From: Eudorina sp. 2006-703-Eu-15
Taxonomy: Eukaryota > Chlorophyta > Chlorophyceae > Chlamydomonadales > Volvocaceae
Direction: 5' to 3'
Assembly (NCBI GenBank): GCA_003117195.1
Contig: BDSI01000075.1
Location: 1-64,000, forward strand
Length of the DNA stretch: 64,000 nt
Shown here: piece after piece, positions 46,474 through 57,294 of the stretch
Position numbering within the stretch: position 1 is the first letter of the stretch
Layout of the letters: the number at the start of each line of letters is the position of its first letter
Program-made: the position numbers and the translations under genes
Notes under the pieces: generated by a model
What the model was told of the DNA's origin: nothing
Seen by the model: the letters and a program-made list of their open reading frames with translations, nothing else
The model's database searches: none

Positions 46474-49400
46474 CACTGACATTGGGACCAGCCGCACGGA
46501 CGGGCCGTCGTGTGCCGTCACCCGTTGCTGCTGCCGGTGGCTGCGGGCGGTACACCTGCACGCAGGAGGGTGGTCAGCGTCCCACGGGTCAGCGTCCCAT
46601 GGGTCGAATCCTCGAAACAGGAGGGACGCGCCAGCCCCTAATGGTAAATGCACAGGGCTGGCCGTGCCGTCTGGGGTGGACCGACCCGTGGGACACTCCA
46701 GTGCCGAGCCCAGGTCAGATGGGGTACAGGAATTCGCACATGTGCAAATTCCTGTACCCCATCACCCCACCTTACCCCACCTTCCCCCAACCCACCCCAC
46801 CGCACCCCACCCCACACCACACCACACCACACACCACAACACGACACGACAGCAGGCAGGCAAACAACCGACCGATGCGCCGTCGTACCCTCTCCCTCTC
46901 CTTCTCCACCTCCCCGTTCAGCAGATGCATCTTCGGCAGCGGCGCGACAGCGCACGTAACCCTAGCACTGGCAGCTACAGCCGCCCCGGCCGTGGCGGCG
47001 CCGCCGCTTCCGCTGCTTCCGCCGGGCCCGGACGGACACACCGACCCCCGACCCGTGGGACGCGGCTCTTCCGCCGCCGCCGCCGCCGCCGCGGCCCCCG
47101 CCGCCTCAGGCACCGCAGTCACCGGCCCTAGGGCCGTCAAACTGGGCGCCGACGGCGGCTTCGGCCCCAGCAGCGGCAGCGAAGGCGAAGGCGGCGGAGG
47201 CTCCCACGACCATTTCCCGACGGAGCACCCCCGAGTTATCAGTACGGCATGCGTCGCCAGCCGGGTTTCATGATGGCGAAGGTGTTGGTGGAGTTGGTGC
47301 TGGCCACATCCGCCGTGGGGAGGGTGGCGGCGGTGCTATCGGGTTTAAAGGGAGGGGAAGGAGGAGGAGGCGGAGACCGCATGTACGACAATACGGCAAA
47401 TGCCGTGTCAAGATTCACGTGTGGAGGTTGTGCAGGGCCCCTGTGGCGTCAGCTAGGCGGCGAACTGAGGCAGTACTCGGAGGACGATGGCATATGTCCC
47501 GGTCGGGACTCGGGTCCACCTTGTAACGGTTACTATTATATGTACGGCATGACGACGGATCTTGGAATCTGGAAAGGTTGGCTGTCAGGGATGCAGACGG
47601 CAGTACGGCAGTACGGCCGGAGGCCAGTTGACTTCATGGCCGTACGGCAGCACGTTCATGGGGCTCCGGACGTCTTACGTGGTCGCCGGCTTGGACGACC
47701 GTGCACGCCGCAGCAACGTACGATACCAATCCCCTAAGGCATCAATCACTGAGACGTCATCGAAGGCCAGGGACCGACGCGTCTATCGCGCCGTTTCCGT
47801 ACCTTCCTTACTTTCCGTACGTACTACCGCACACCGTACCTGGCCGCCCATCGCCGCAGACTCTGCCGGATCTTCTCCGTCCTCCTCCCAGACGCCTAGT
47901 GGGGCCCTCCGCGCACAACCCAAATCAACGTCCCGAGGCGCACTGCCGCCGCCGCCGCCGCCGCCGTCGCCGTCGCCACCGCCGCCACCGCCGCCACCGC
48001 CGCTGCCGCCTTCTCGGTTCGCGGGCCCCATCGCAAGCCCCTTCGGCGGCGGCGACCCGCCGCCGCCGCCGCGCGCCCGGCGCGCGCTGCCGCCCGCCCG
48101 CAACCTCTGCCCTGCCCGCGGCGGCTCCGCCGCCGCCGTCCGCCGCCCCGACGCATCGGCCGCCGCCGCACCGGGTCTCGGAGCATTCGTACAGCCCGCG
48201 GCGTGCCGTACGACGCGGCCGCCGGAGCGGCAGGCGACGCTTGGGGCCTCGACGGCGGCCAGGATGCGGTCCAGGGAGGGCTCAACTCCCGCCGCCGTCG
48301 CCAGCTCCCTGGGGGTCAGCGGAAGCGTCGGAGGGTCTGAGCCCCACGGGCAGATGCCCGAGGTACGACGGGCGGCGGCGGCGGCGGCGGCCCTGCTGCA
48401 GCTGTCGGCGAGCGCCGTGACAGCGGTGAGACTCGTCCGGGAGCGGCGCGGCGAGAGGGAACTCTCGCGGCCTGTGGCGGGCGGCAGGGAGGGCGGGCGG
48501 GAGGGCAGCGGGCTGACCCATGGGTCGGTCAGCGCTGGGCGGGCTCAGCCACACCCAAGGGTACCTTTCCCCCCATGTCGTACATCCCCATCCCCGCGCC
48601 ACTTTCATTTCCCCTTTTTTACATCATCTAAAGATGTGCGAGGTTCCACTTCCCAACAACCGGCGACTTTAGCCATAACGCAGATGAACAAAAACAAAAC
48701 AAATGTCAGATCCCGGGGTCGAAAGGGGGCGGGGCAGCGCCCTTACTCTTGGAGCGCCGGTATTCCGAAGTCATGGGCGGCGGGGAAGACGCCTCCGTAA
48801 TCCGCACATCGTCAAGAGATTGCTGCCGCCGTACAGATGCCGCAGACCGGTGTGACAGCCCGGCAAAGCCGTACAAATCTGACGAGCTGCCGCTCGCCGA
48901 CAGCCTGAACCGTCGCTCCCCTCCTGGCGGCGCCGCGGGCGGGTCTCCGCTACCTGTGCTACTGCCACGGCTGCGGCTTTGCTCTGCTGCAGCTGTAGCA
49001 GCTTGCCACACAAAGGCAGCCTCCGCTGCTGCTGCTGCTGCTGCTGCTGCCGCGGCGTTGGCGGCGGCGGCGGTGGCGGTGGCGGTGGCCCCGTTGTCGC
49101 AGGCACGCTTGCTCTTTCCATGTAGGACCTGTAGCGTTGAGTTGGGAAGTTGAGATAGGGTCGGAAGGAATCAATCGTGTGCGCGTACATACATGTACAC
49201 ACACAAGGGAATGTACTGCGCCAACCGCCTGGGCAGTTAAGGAAAACGAAACAGCGACCCGAACCCGAACACGACCTGACCCGACCCGACCAGCCTCCCC
49301 ACGGGCACTCTCCCCCGTTAACGCCCCCCCCCGGTTACCGCTTCCCACCATCTATCCCACACCCCTCCGCCCCACCCTCTCTTCTCATGACCGTTCGTCT

Positions 49401-52400
49401 CCTTAGACACCAACCCAACCCAACCCAACCCCAACCCAACCCAACCCAACCCAACCCGGCAGGGACCGGGCCCCCCTCCCACCTTTCTCCGCATCGCCAC
49501 CGCCACCCGGTCGAGCGCTTCGTCCGTCGTACCCGGCCGCGGCGGCTCGCGCGTCCGGCCCGTCCCCGCGCCGCCACCGCCACTCCCCGACCCCGGCCCC
49601 ACCACCGCCCCCGAGTCCGACGCGCTCATCCCCATCCTCCGGTTGCTCTTGCTCCTCGCCACCGCTACCCCCTGCTGCTGCTGCTGCTGCCTCGCCCTCG
49701 GTGTCTGCATCTGCCCCTGCTGCTCCCTCTCCGCCCGCTCCTCCTCGACCTCTTGCTCCTCCGGCGCGGCGGCCTCCAGCTGCGAGACCCCGACCCCCCC
49801 AGGTCCCCCCAGCCGCCGCTGCGAGTGGGCCCCCAGCCGCCGCCCCAGCTCCGCGGGGCTTGTGGTGGCGACGGCGGTCGCCATGGCTAGACGGCCCACT
49901 CGCTGGGCCCCCCGGCGGCGGAAGTGCTCCCTCAGGGCTGCCAGGTCACCCGGGTGCACCAGCTTGCGTAGGTCCCGGGCCGACAGTGTCAAGGCCACCA
50001 GGCCGCCGCTCGAGGTGACGACGCAGCTGTGGGGTTGCCTCGCCTCGCCCAACACGCTGGCTTCGGAGCATCTGCGTGGGGGGAGGAGAGACGGTTTCGC
50101 TGTCTTTATTGACAAAAATGGGGAAACGGGGAGATGAGGATGAGGAGCAGGAGCAGGAGAAGGAGGCGAGGGGCGGCGACAGGTGGGGTTTCGGGGTTTC
50201 GACAGTGAGGGAGCGACGACGGGGAAGTGAAAGGCGAGGAGGACCAACAACGAACAACGAACAACGAATGACTAACCACCCATCACTCACAGGTCTCCGG
50301 GACCCAGCACAGCCAGCTCCAATCGCCTGGTGCGCCCAGCGCGCGTCATGTGGGGGTGTCGGCCGCCCCGGATCATCAGCGCGGCCTCGCCGCCGTACAC
50401 CTCCTCCGAAACCGGTACGGCAGGCAGTCCGTCCTCGGCATCCGATGACGCGTCCGCCGACTCCGAAGGCGATGACGAATTCATCCGCTGTAGCTGGCGC
50501 TGCTGCTGCTGCTGCTGGTGCTGCGACGTCGAAGCCTGTAGCTGTCGGCGTCGAGGCGCGGCGCTTGACTTGGTCCTCTGGAAAGCTGCAGAGCTGGCGG
50601 CATCGTCGGGGCTCAAGGCGGCGGCGTCAGCTGCGGCGGCTGCGGCCCCAGCCGTGGCCGCGGAGGCCGAGGTGGCGGCGGCGGCGGCGGCGGTGATGGA
50701 GGTGGAGGCGGTCGAGGGGAGGGCGCCGTTGTCAACTGCCACTCGGACCACGAGCTGCGGACGCGGGGGAGGGGGGGGAGCCGAGGGTCGTGGGAGTCAG
50801 AAGGGCGGCCCCGGGGGTCGTGGGAGACTCGGAGTCAGCGGAGGTGGAGGGGGTCAGACTTTGGGCATGAACGAACAAAAACCACTTACCTGGTTGCGGG
50901 ACCCCGCCCGGGATCATAAATGGATTTGGGCAGAATGCACACACGCTGCCGCAACCCACCTTGCAGTGCCCCTCGAGGATGAGGTCCAGGGAGGCCGGCG
51001 GCTGGCCCTGCTCGTACAGCGTCCCGCTCATGGGCACAGTGCGGCGGACCATGGCGTAAGCGAGACGTCGGAGGTCGGTACGGCGCAGCGATTCCGCCAG
51101 TACGGCGGAGCCCCGCAACAGGGCCATCTTTGCCTGCAGAAGTTGGTGCGTGGGGTGCGTGGGGTGCGTGGGGTGCGTGGGGTGCGTGGGGTGCGTGGGG
51201 TGCAGGGTTTGGGGTTTTGCCGTGGCGACATATCAGAGGTAAAGTCCAAGTTAAGATATGTGCACGTCTAGCGAGGAATGTGTCGGGGGAGGTGAGATAG
51301 ACAGAGAGGTAATCGGCTGAGAGTGTGCTTACAGCGAGCAACGTATGTGTGTGTGTGTGTGTGGTTGGGATGGGTTAGGGACGGGGTAAGGGTCGGGGTG
51401 GGTTTCTGCTGTCCTGTCACGGGCCCACCCCACCCCACGCGCCCTCACGTGCCTTGAGCTCTCCATCGAACCCGTTCTCCAAAATGTGTTCGTACTCGCA
51501 GCGCTCTAGAACCAAGAGGTCCGACGTGTCAAGAGCCATCAGCACACCGTCCTGGGGCTGCGGCAGGTGGTTGGAGAGGCGGTTGGATCGGGCGGTTGGA
51601 TACGGTAGGCGGTTGGAAAGGCGCGGGGCCCAAGACAGGGTTGGGGAAGCGCGGCGTTGCGGGGGTGGTGGGCGTTGTGACACAGCAGCGGTGGGGCGTG
51701 CCGAGCGCAAACAGGGGGTTTATTAAAAAAAAACAGCCCAGACACATGCAGCCCGGCGACAGGGGGTTGCGTTCCGCGGCTAATCGTGGCTCACAACCGG
51801 CTCCTGATCCAGCAGCGCCGCCTCCCCCACCCAGCAGCCGGCGGGCAGGTCCCGAAACCACACATCGCCGCCCAGCTCCTTCCACTCGGTGAAGACGGGA
51901 GTACCCGATCGGGCGCGGATGGCCCGCCGCAACACCCCCTTGAACTCGTCAAACTCCATCTCGCCTGTGGGGTGGCCATGGGAGGGAAGGACGGGGAGGG
52001 GAGGGGAGGGGAGGCGGGGGTGCGTAAAAAATTGGTAGGACATATTTATACTGCGCTGCTGCCAGAGCAAATATCCGGGGATGGTTTCGGAGCCCGCCCG
52101 GGAGAGAGCAGCGGCCGGATGCGATGACAGGTGGAGGTGATGATGGAGGTCAGTGCCTGGGTCGCGGTTGCGGCTGAGGTCAGCCTCCCCCCTGCGCCCC
52201 TCCACGTCTCCAACACCAGCCAGCGCAGGACCTTGATCTCGACTAAATTGACCGCGCGCAGGTGCGCAGGGGAGTTGCATCTGCGTCCCCCCGATACATC
52301 ATCATCCCCAAGACCCCGTATCGCCCCAACACCTCATACCCCTTCATCACTCCTCCCCCCCATGACCTCCTCCCCCCCATGACCTCCTCCCCCCATAACC

Positions 52401-55304
52401 TGTTCCCTGGGAGATCCCGGCGCTCCGAAACCCAGTTCCCCAGTCCCTCACCCGACCCGTCCGAATCCACTCCCTCCATCATCTCCGCCACTTCCTCCTT
52501 GGACTTGTGGATTCCCATCATCTCCATCGCGACTTGGAGCTCCGAAACCGTGATGGCGCCTGGGTCGGGGCGGGATGGGGGAGGGGAATGTAGTATGGTT
52601 CCGGAGCGGGTTAGTTCCGGTACGTGACCCGGGCTCCCCGGGTTGCCAGCCCGCCTGATCCAACAACGGTACGACACCTTCCCTTCCTACGTGCCGTATA
52701 CAGGGGATACCTACGTGCATCATCCTTTCGAGAAGATACATGTGTAAGGCGATACACACACAGAGGCACACACCGCCCAGACACACTCACCCGAGCATGC
52801 GGTAAGTACTTTCTTGCAGGTTATATGGTAAGTATATCTGCGCCTGGGTTCGGTCGGGGGGCCTTCTCACTAAACACACTCACCCGAGCCGTCCATATCG
52901 ATATGTCTGAACAGCGCCAACATCTCCTCCTCCGTGACGTTCTCCAGCCCCGTGCCGCCGCCGCCGCCGCCCCCGTCAGCAGCACCGCCGTACCGCACGG
53001 CACCCCCCGAGGCTGCCGCAGCTCCCGACGCTACCCCGCCGCCGCCGCCGCCGCCAGTGCCGCCGACGTCAGCGGCCCAGGCACCACCCGCCCCGGGCCC
53101 CGCGGGCGCCGCGCCAGCCGCCGCTGCCGCGGCGGAGCCCTCCTGTGGGGCCGTCCGCTGCGCCAGTCGGGGCGCAAACGCCTCCCGCCGGCGGCTCCGC
53201 AGCTGCACCCTGCCATGCAGCACCTGTGGGCGGGTTCACGTGAGGTGGGCACATCGGTCCAGACACCGGTCCAGGGAGGGAGGGAGGGATCAGATCACAT
53301 TGATCACGTTATGCGGAAAAGTACGGCGGGGAGGGATCAGATCAGCAAAGGCAGGTCGCGGCAAGGGTGGATTGCACGCAAGGTAGGTCGCCCTGGGAGC
53401 ACCCACATGCGCACATACCCCTTTCCCCGTCGCTCTGGCAGCAGCGCAGTCTGAAATTGTCTACCAATTTCCTATACACTCCCTCCCTCCCTCCCGCCAG
53501 CCGCCGGCCGCCCACCCACCCGGCCACCCCGTCTCACGTATATGTACAACAGCCCCCGCCCGCTGCCGCTGCCGCTGTGTCCATCTCCCGCGGGCGACCA
53601 GGGCAGCTTCACCGAGTCCATTTCTTTGAGTGACAGCAGGCGAGCCACTGCAGAAGGGAAGGAAGGAGGTCAAGGGGCAGGTGCAGGTGGGAAGGGAAGG
53701 GAGCGGAAGGCAGGGGAAGTTGAGGTGAAGGTGTGTGTGCCGGCGGCGACGACAGCGGCGGCAGTGACTGTGCGTTTGGGTTTGGTGGTCAACGTTTGGG
53801 TTTGGTGGTCAACGTTTGGGTTTGGTGGTCAACGTTTGGGTTTGGAGGTCAACGTTTGGGTTTGGAGGTCAACGTTTGGGTTTGGAGGTCAACGTTTGGG
53901 TTTGGAGGTCAACCTTTGGGTTTGGAGGTCAACGTTTGGGTTTGGTGGTCAACGTTTGGGTTTGGTGGTCAACGTTTGGGTTTGGTGGTCAACGTTTGGG
54001 TTTGGTGGTCAACGTTTGGGTTTGGTGGTCAACAGACGTGACGGGAACGAACAAAGCCCATACAAGGTTGACTCAGTTCCGGAAAGGGGAGTTGTTGTTG
54101 AGAAAGTGAACACAGCACAGACACACCCAGCCCGGGGACCTAACCCAGCAAGGCGGGTGGAGCTGGCAGCTGGGGAGCGGGCGATGAAAGTGATCGGGCC
54201 TTGATGGAGCGATTAAAGGTAATAAGGAATGGTGTTAGTGCTGGTGGTTGGAAGGAGCTCGAGGATTGAGGTGGACATTGGCATGTGCAACGGCCCGTCG
54301 CATCACGCCCTCGTGTCCTGCCTGCCTAAGAACACACACCCCTCTCCGCCGTACCTCGAGGTACCTCGTCACGTAGGCATTTGAGAATAAAATGTGATTG
54401 TGCCCGTGCTCCGTTTCTGGGTTTGGTTTTCCTTGTTTTTATCCTCGCCGCACGGCCTGTTGTCTATCGGTGCGCCGTAGAAGACAGGCTGCCGCGCTGC
54501 TCGCAACCGACGCTGCCACCATTGAAGTGGTGGCCCCGATACCCCCCATGCTTCCGCGCACTACCCCTCAGCACACATAACCCCCCTAACCTCCCTGATA
54601 GGCCCCTCCCTGCCCCCTGGGTAGTCCCCCCGGCGCGGTACCCCGCCGTCCTGCCCCTCACCCCCTACCATGGCACAGGTCGCGATGCACTCCGGGTCCC
54701 TCCCGAGTGAAGAGGGCGAGCCGCTCGGTCTCCGCTTGAATGTACCCCACCTGCCCGGGAGAATGGCGGAGGGGCGGCGGGTGTCATCGTGTCGAGGGGC
54801 AACCCGGGGATCAGCAGGAGCGAGGGGGGTACGGCAAGGAAGGGCAGGCAAACATCCGCCTATACCCGCACCGAACTGGCGCGAAAAGGGGACGACGACG
54901 GGTTGGGAAGCGGGGCTGCGACGATCGCACGCGAGGGTACAGTGTAAGTACGGTGTAAGTCTGTAACCTGATTGATTCAGTATGCTGTATTCAGTAGAGC
55001 CGACGGGGATGCGCGGGGGCCTGCGGCGGACTGACTGGCCCGCTTCGTGGCCGTCTCCTCGACCCCCCGTGGATAGTCCGTAGGCCCCGGCAGCCGCCGG
55101 CAGCCCTGTCCTGATGACCCACGGGTCTGTCTGCTGTGCGCCCCCTCCCACCGCGCCGTTCACCTCAATGGAGTTTCGGAGCTGTGGCTTCTTGGCGAGC
55201 GCGCGACAGACCCGTTTGATGACCTTGATCCGCTCAAGGGAAGAGTGGAGCGCTGGTGGGGTGGGGGGCGCCGAGAGGGAAGTTGGGGTCGGGGCCGGGG
55301 CCAT
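43829..55304 (-). CDS. Large EF-hand plus cyclic-nucleotide-binding-domain protein
   Basis: Model: complement(join(43829..44035, 44396..46555, ~46910..47230, 47840..48471, 48747..49128, 49483..50071, 50291..50754, 50960..51133, 51429..51551, 51795..51964, 52452..52559, 52884..53223, 53538..53647, 54669..54750, 55164..55304)), about 2,000 residues. Phases close, except that the left edge of the ~47.2-kb exon is open and the last exon is less certain. Domains: two EF-hand loops, DMDGSGAITVSE (about residue 220) and DSDGSGEMEFDE (about 256), each split by an intron. Then a partial CNB fold (CWVGEAALLDQEPV, VLMALDTSDLLVLERCEYEHI), and a second CNB fold (MALLRGSAVLAESLRRTDLR, LYEQGQPPASLDLILEGHCK, LELAVLGPGDLCSEASVLGE, GLVALTLSARDLRKLV) broken by a ~120-residue Ala/Gln-rich insert. 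The C-terminal ~1,300 residues look disordered. No membrane segment is seen. It could be two genes split near 47-49 kb. Likely a Ca2+- and possibly cAMP/cGMP-responsive scaffold. Confidence 0.75.
46718..46763. repeat. 23-bp-arm inverted repeat with no loop
   Basis: GATGGGGTACAGGAATTCGC (then ACA) is followed at once by its reverse complement with one mismatch, giving a 46-bp near-perfect palindrome in an intron of the CNB gene. Confidence 0.95.
51146..51199. repeat. 9-bp minisatellite, 6 perfect copies
   Basis: GTGCGTGGG repeated six times, in the CNB gene intron just upstream of the second CNB exon. Confidence 0.95.
52024..52080 (+). repeat. Dispersed repeat family A, copy 4
   Basis: AAAATTGGTAGGACATATTT, then ATACTGCGCTGCTGCCAGAG, then CAAATATCC. 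Intronic in the CNB gene, antisense to it. Confidence 0.8.
53431..53478 (-). repeat. Dispersed repeat family A, copy 5
   Basis: Minus-strand reading: TATAGGAAATTGGTAGACAA, then TTTCAGACTGCGCTGCTGCC, then AGAGC; the best match to copy 1. Intronic in the CNB gene. Confidence 0.8.
53773..54033. repeat. 20-bp minisatellite, 13 copies
   Basis: The unit CGTTTGGGTTTGGTGGTCAA is repeated 13 times, with one T/A site ordered T3-A5-T5 and a single C substitution. It is intronic in the CNB gene. Since 20 is not a multiple of three and the unit lacks stops, all three plus frames are open; this is not evidence of coding. Confidence 0.97.
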
Positions 55305-57294
55305 GGGGTTCAGCGGGGAGTAGGGTCAGGCAGGACTTGGGGCGAGGTGAGACCACTTGCCCGCCGAGATTGTATTTTTGGGGCCACATAGGCAGGCAGG
55401 AGCAGACAGATCCGGTGGGTGGTGCTCGAGCCCCCCTCCAGGTGGGGGGAGGAGGGGGTTTATGCACTGGCATGGGGCTACGGCGTGCGGGCGATGTTGC
55501 GACATGGTTACACGGCAACTTGACGACACGGCAGCATGGACAGTGTGTAAGTGTGTATGAGTGGGCGCTCATCATCGTGGGTGTGATAGGGAGGTGTAGC
55601 CGGCAGATCGGGGCGGTGACGGTTGGGACGGTTGAGGGTCGCGAACGACATATGACCTGGGTGACTGAGGGGCAGTGGATGACCCGGGTGTGGCAACGGG
55701 GATGGAAGGTAAAGCCGCGGGAAGGCACGTTTACGTGGACGTGAGGATATACGCGTTGACAGCGTGATGGCTCCGCCGACTGACTGCGCGCAACCGCGCT
55801 ACCGGCGATGCCTGCTGATGCGCGCGCGTGGACAGAACCGCCCGGGATGGGCAGTGGCGTCTGGTGGCGTTCACCATGTGGGGGTGCCCGGGTGCATATG
55901 TGCCATGTAACTGCAAACATGCGGCTCTGGGCCGCATAAAGTTTAGACAGACACAAAATGTCGCCGACAGTATCCAGACGCGGTGCGTCCGGACTGAATG
56001 GTTTTGCGGGCGGTGAAGCCCGAAGACAAAGTGGCGGCACGTACTTCGAGCAGTCGTGCGAAAGAGGAAGGTTCAGGTTATGTACGCCCACCGCATTGAT
56101 CCCACCGCATCGCGCGCAGCAGCAGAAACACGCTTTTTGTACTGGGTTAGTAAAGATGGGTTTCCAAACTTGGCTCAAAACGGACCAAATGTTCCAAAAC
56201 TCCAATCATATACAATAATGCATGCTGTCATATTCGTGAATATTATGGATTGGGCGGATGGCGTGGTTGAGCAGATGAACGGTCCTTGCCGGGCAGCGGC
56301 CCAGACTGCCCGCATTTCATTGCGCCATTCAAACAAGGTCACATTACTCAATGTCACGATCCTCTTTCTATTGCCAATACAACCATACCCACAGCGATAA
56401 ACCGGTCCCTCCAGGTACGAATCGCATGCACACGGCAGTCCCAAAGGGAGCTAGCGAGTGGCCAAAACATCAATTAACCCGCGCTGTAGTTTAACTGGAA
56501 TGGCACTTACCTTCAAAAAGCGCGCTGCCTTTCGCCAACCCAGCAGCCATGTCGCTCTCGTGTCCTCTCGACTACTCCCACTCCCGGGCGCCATCAAATG
56601 TATGCAAAACAGTCATTGAGGGTGTGATGTTGCAACTATCTATGAGGCTCATTGGACGATGCATCATAAAGCGTTTTGGCAATAGTCCGAGAGAGGAAAT
56701 TGTACAGCACAAAGGCAACCGGTGTTCTCGTTTTGACCCATACAGCGCACGTCAAGGTGGTGTCTGTGAATCAGTGCATATTAATCAAGAGCCGATAATT
56801 AACTGCGCATTTGGTAGCACGTCCAACGAGCTCGCTTAGGCTGCCAATCCTGCGCGTCCAAGAAGCATGTAGGGTGGCACTGATTACGGTCCTTTGCAGG
56901 CCAAACTGCAGTACGCTAGGTTTGAGGGCAATAAAAATTCTGCCCGTACACTTTTCATTCTAACTGTGTACTACTCTTCCACTATTTCCTAACTGTGGTG
57001 TCATAATGGTATCTTGCACAATGTGTTTTACACACTAGCTCATAAAGTATGTCACTTTCTCAACCCAATATTTTGCTAACGTAGAAGGCCGTGAGCGTCG
57101 TCTTTGTTGTGCGTCCTAGGGCGAGATTAGTGCCGTTTAGGGGCCCCTCCTAGGGGGCCTGGCTTGCAGTCTCTGCTCTGCCGCCATACAGAAATGGAAT
57201 GGACGTGATATGGAGTAGGCGGAGGAGACGGGCCTGACGCCCGCGCACACCACCCTTTTGGCAGCTGCAACGTTTCGAAGTCCAACCTGGGGCT
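55305..57294. promoter_or_regulatory. Head-to-head spacer between the CNB protein gene and the PDE gene
   Basis: About 2 kb between divergent starts. Short frames only; composition falls towards AT from about 56.1 to 57.1 kb. Either gene may have an undetected 5' exon here. Confidence 0.35.

Noticed and set aside
40955..47530. CACCTTGTAACGGTT found twice (40953 and 47514), like the end of a LINE 3' UTR
   Set aside because: Only ~15 bp are shared and no element sequence precedes either copy, so I do not call a mobile element.
53542..54204. Three overlapping plus-strand open frames full of VVNVWVWWSTFGFGGQ-type repeats
   Set aside because: They are produced by the stop-free 20-bp minisatellite, lie antisense to and inside an intron of the CNB gene, and have no family similarity.
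55234..56205. 323-codon minus-strand frame upstream of the CNB gene
   Set aside because: No recognisable domain, mixed codon bias; only its left end overlaps the likely first exon in another frame.
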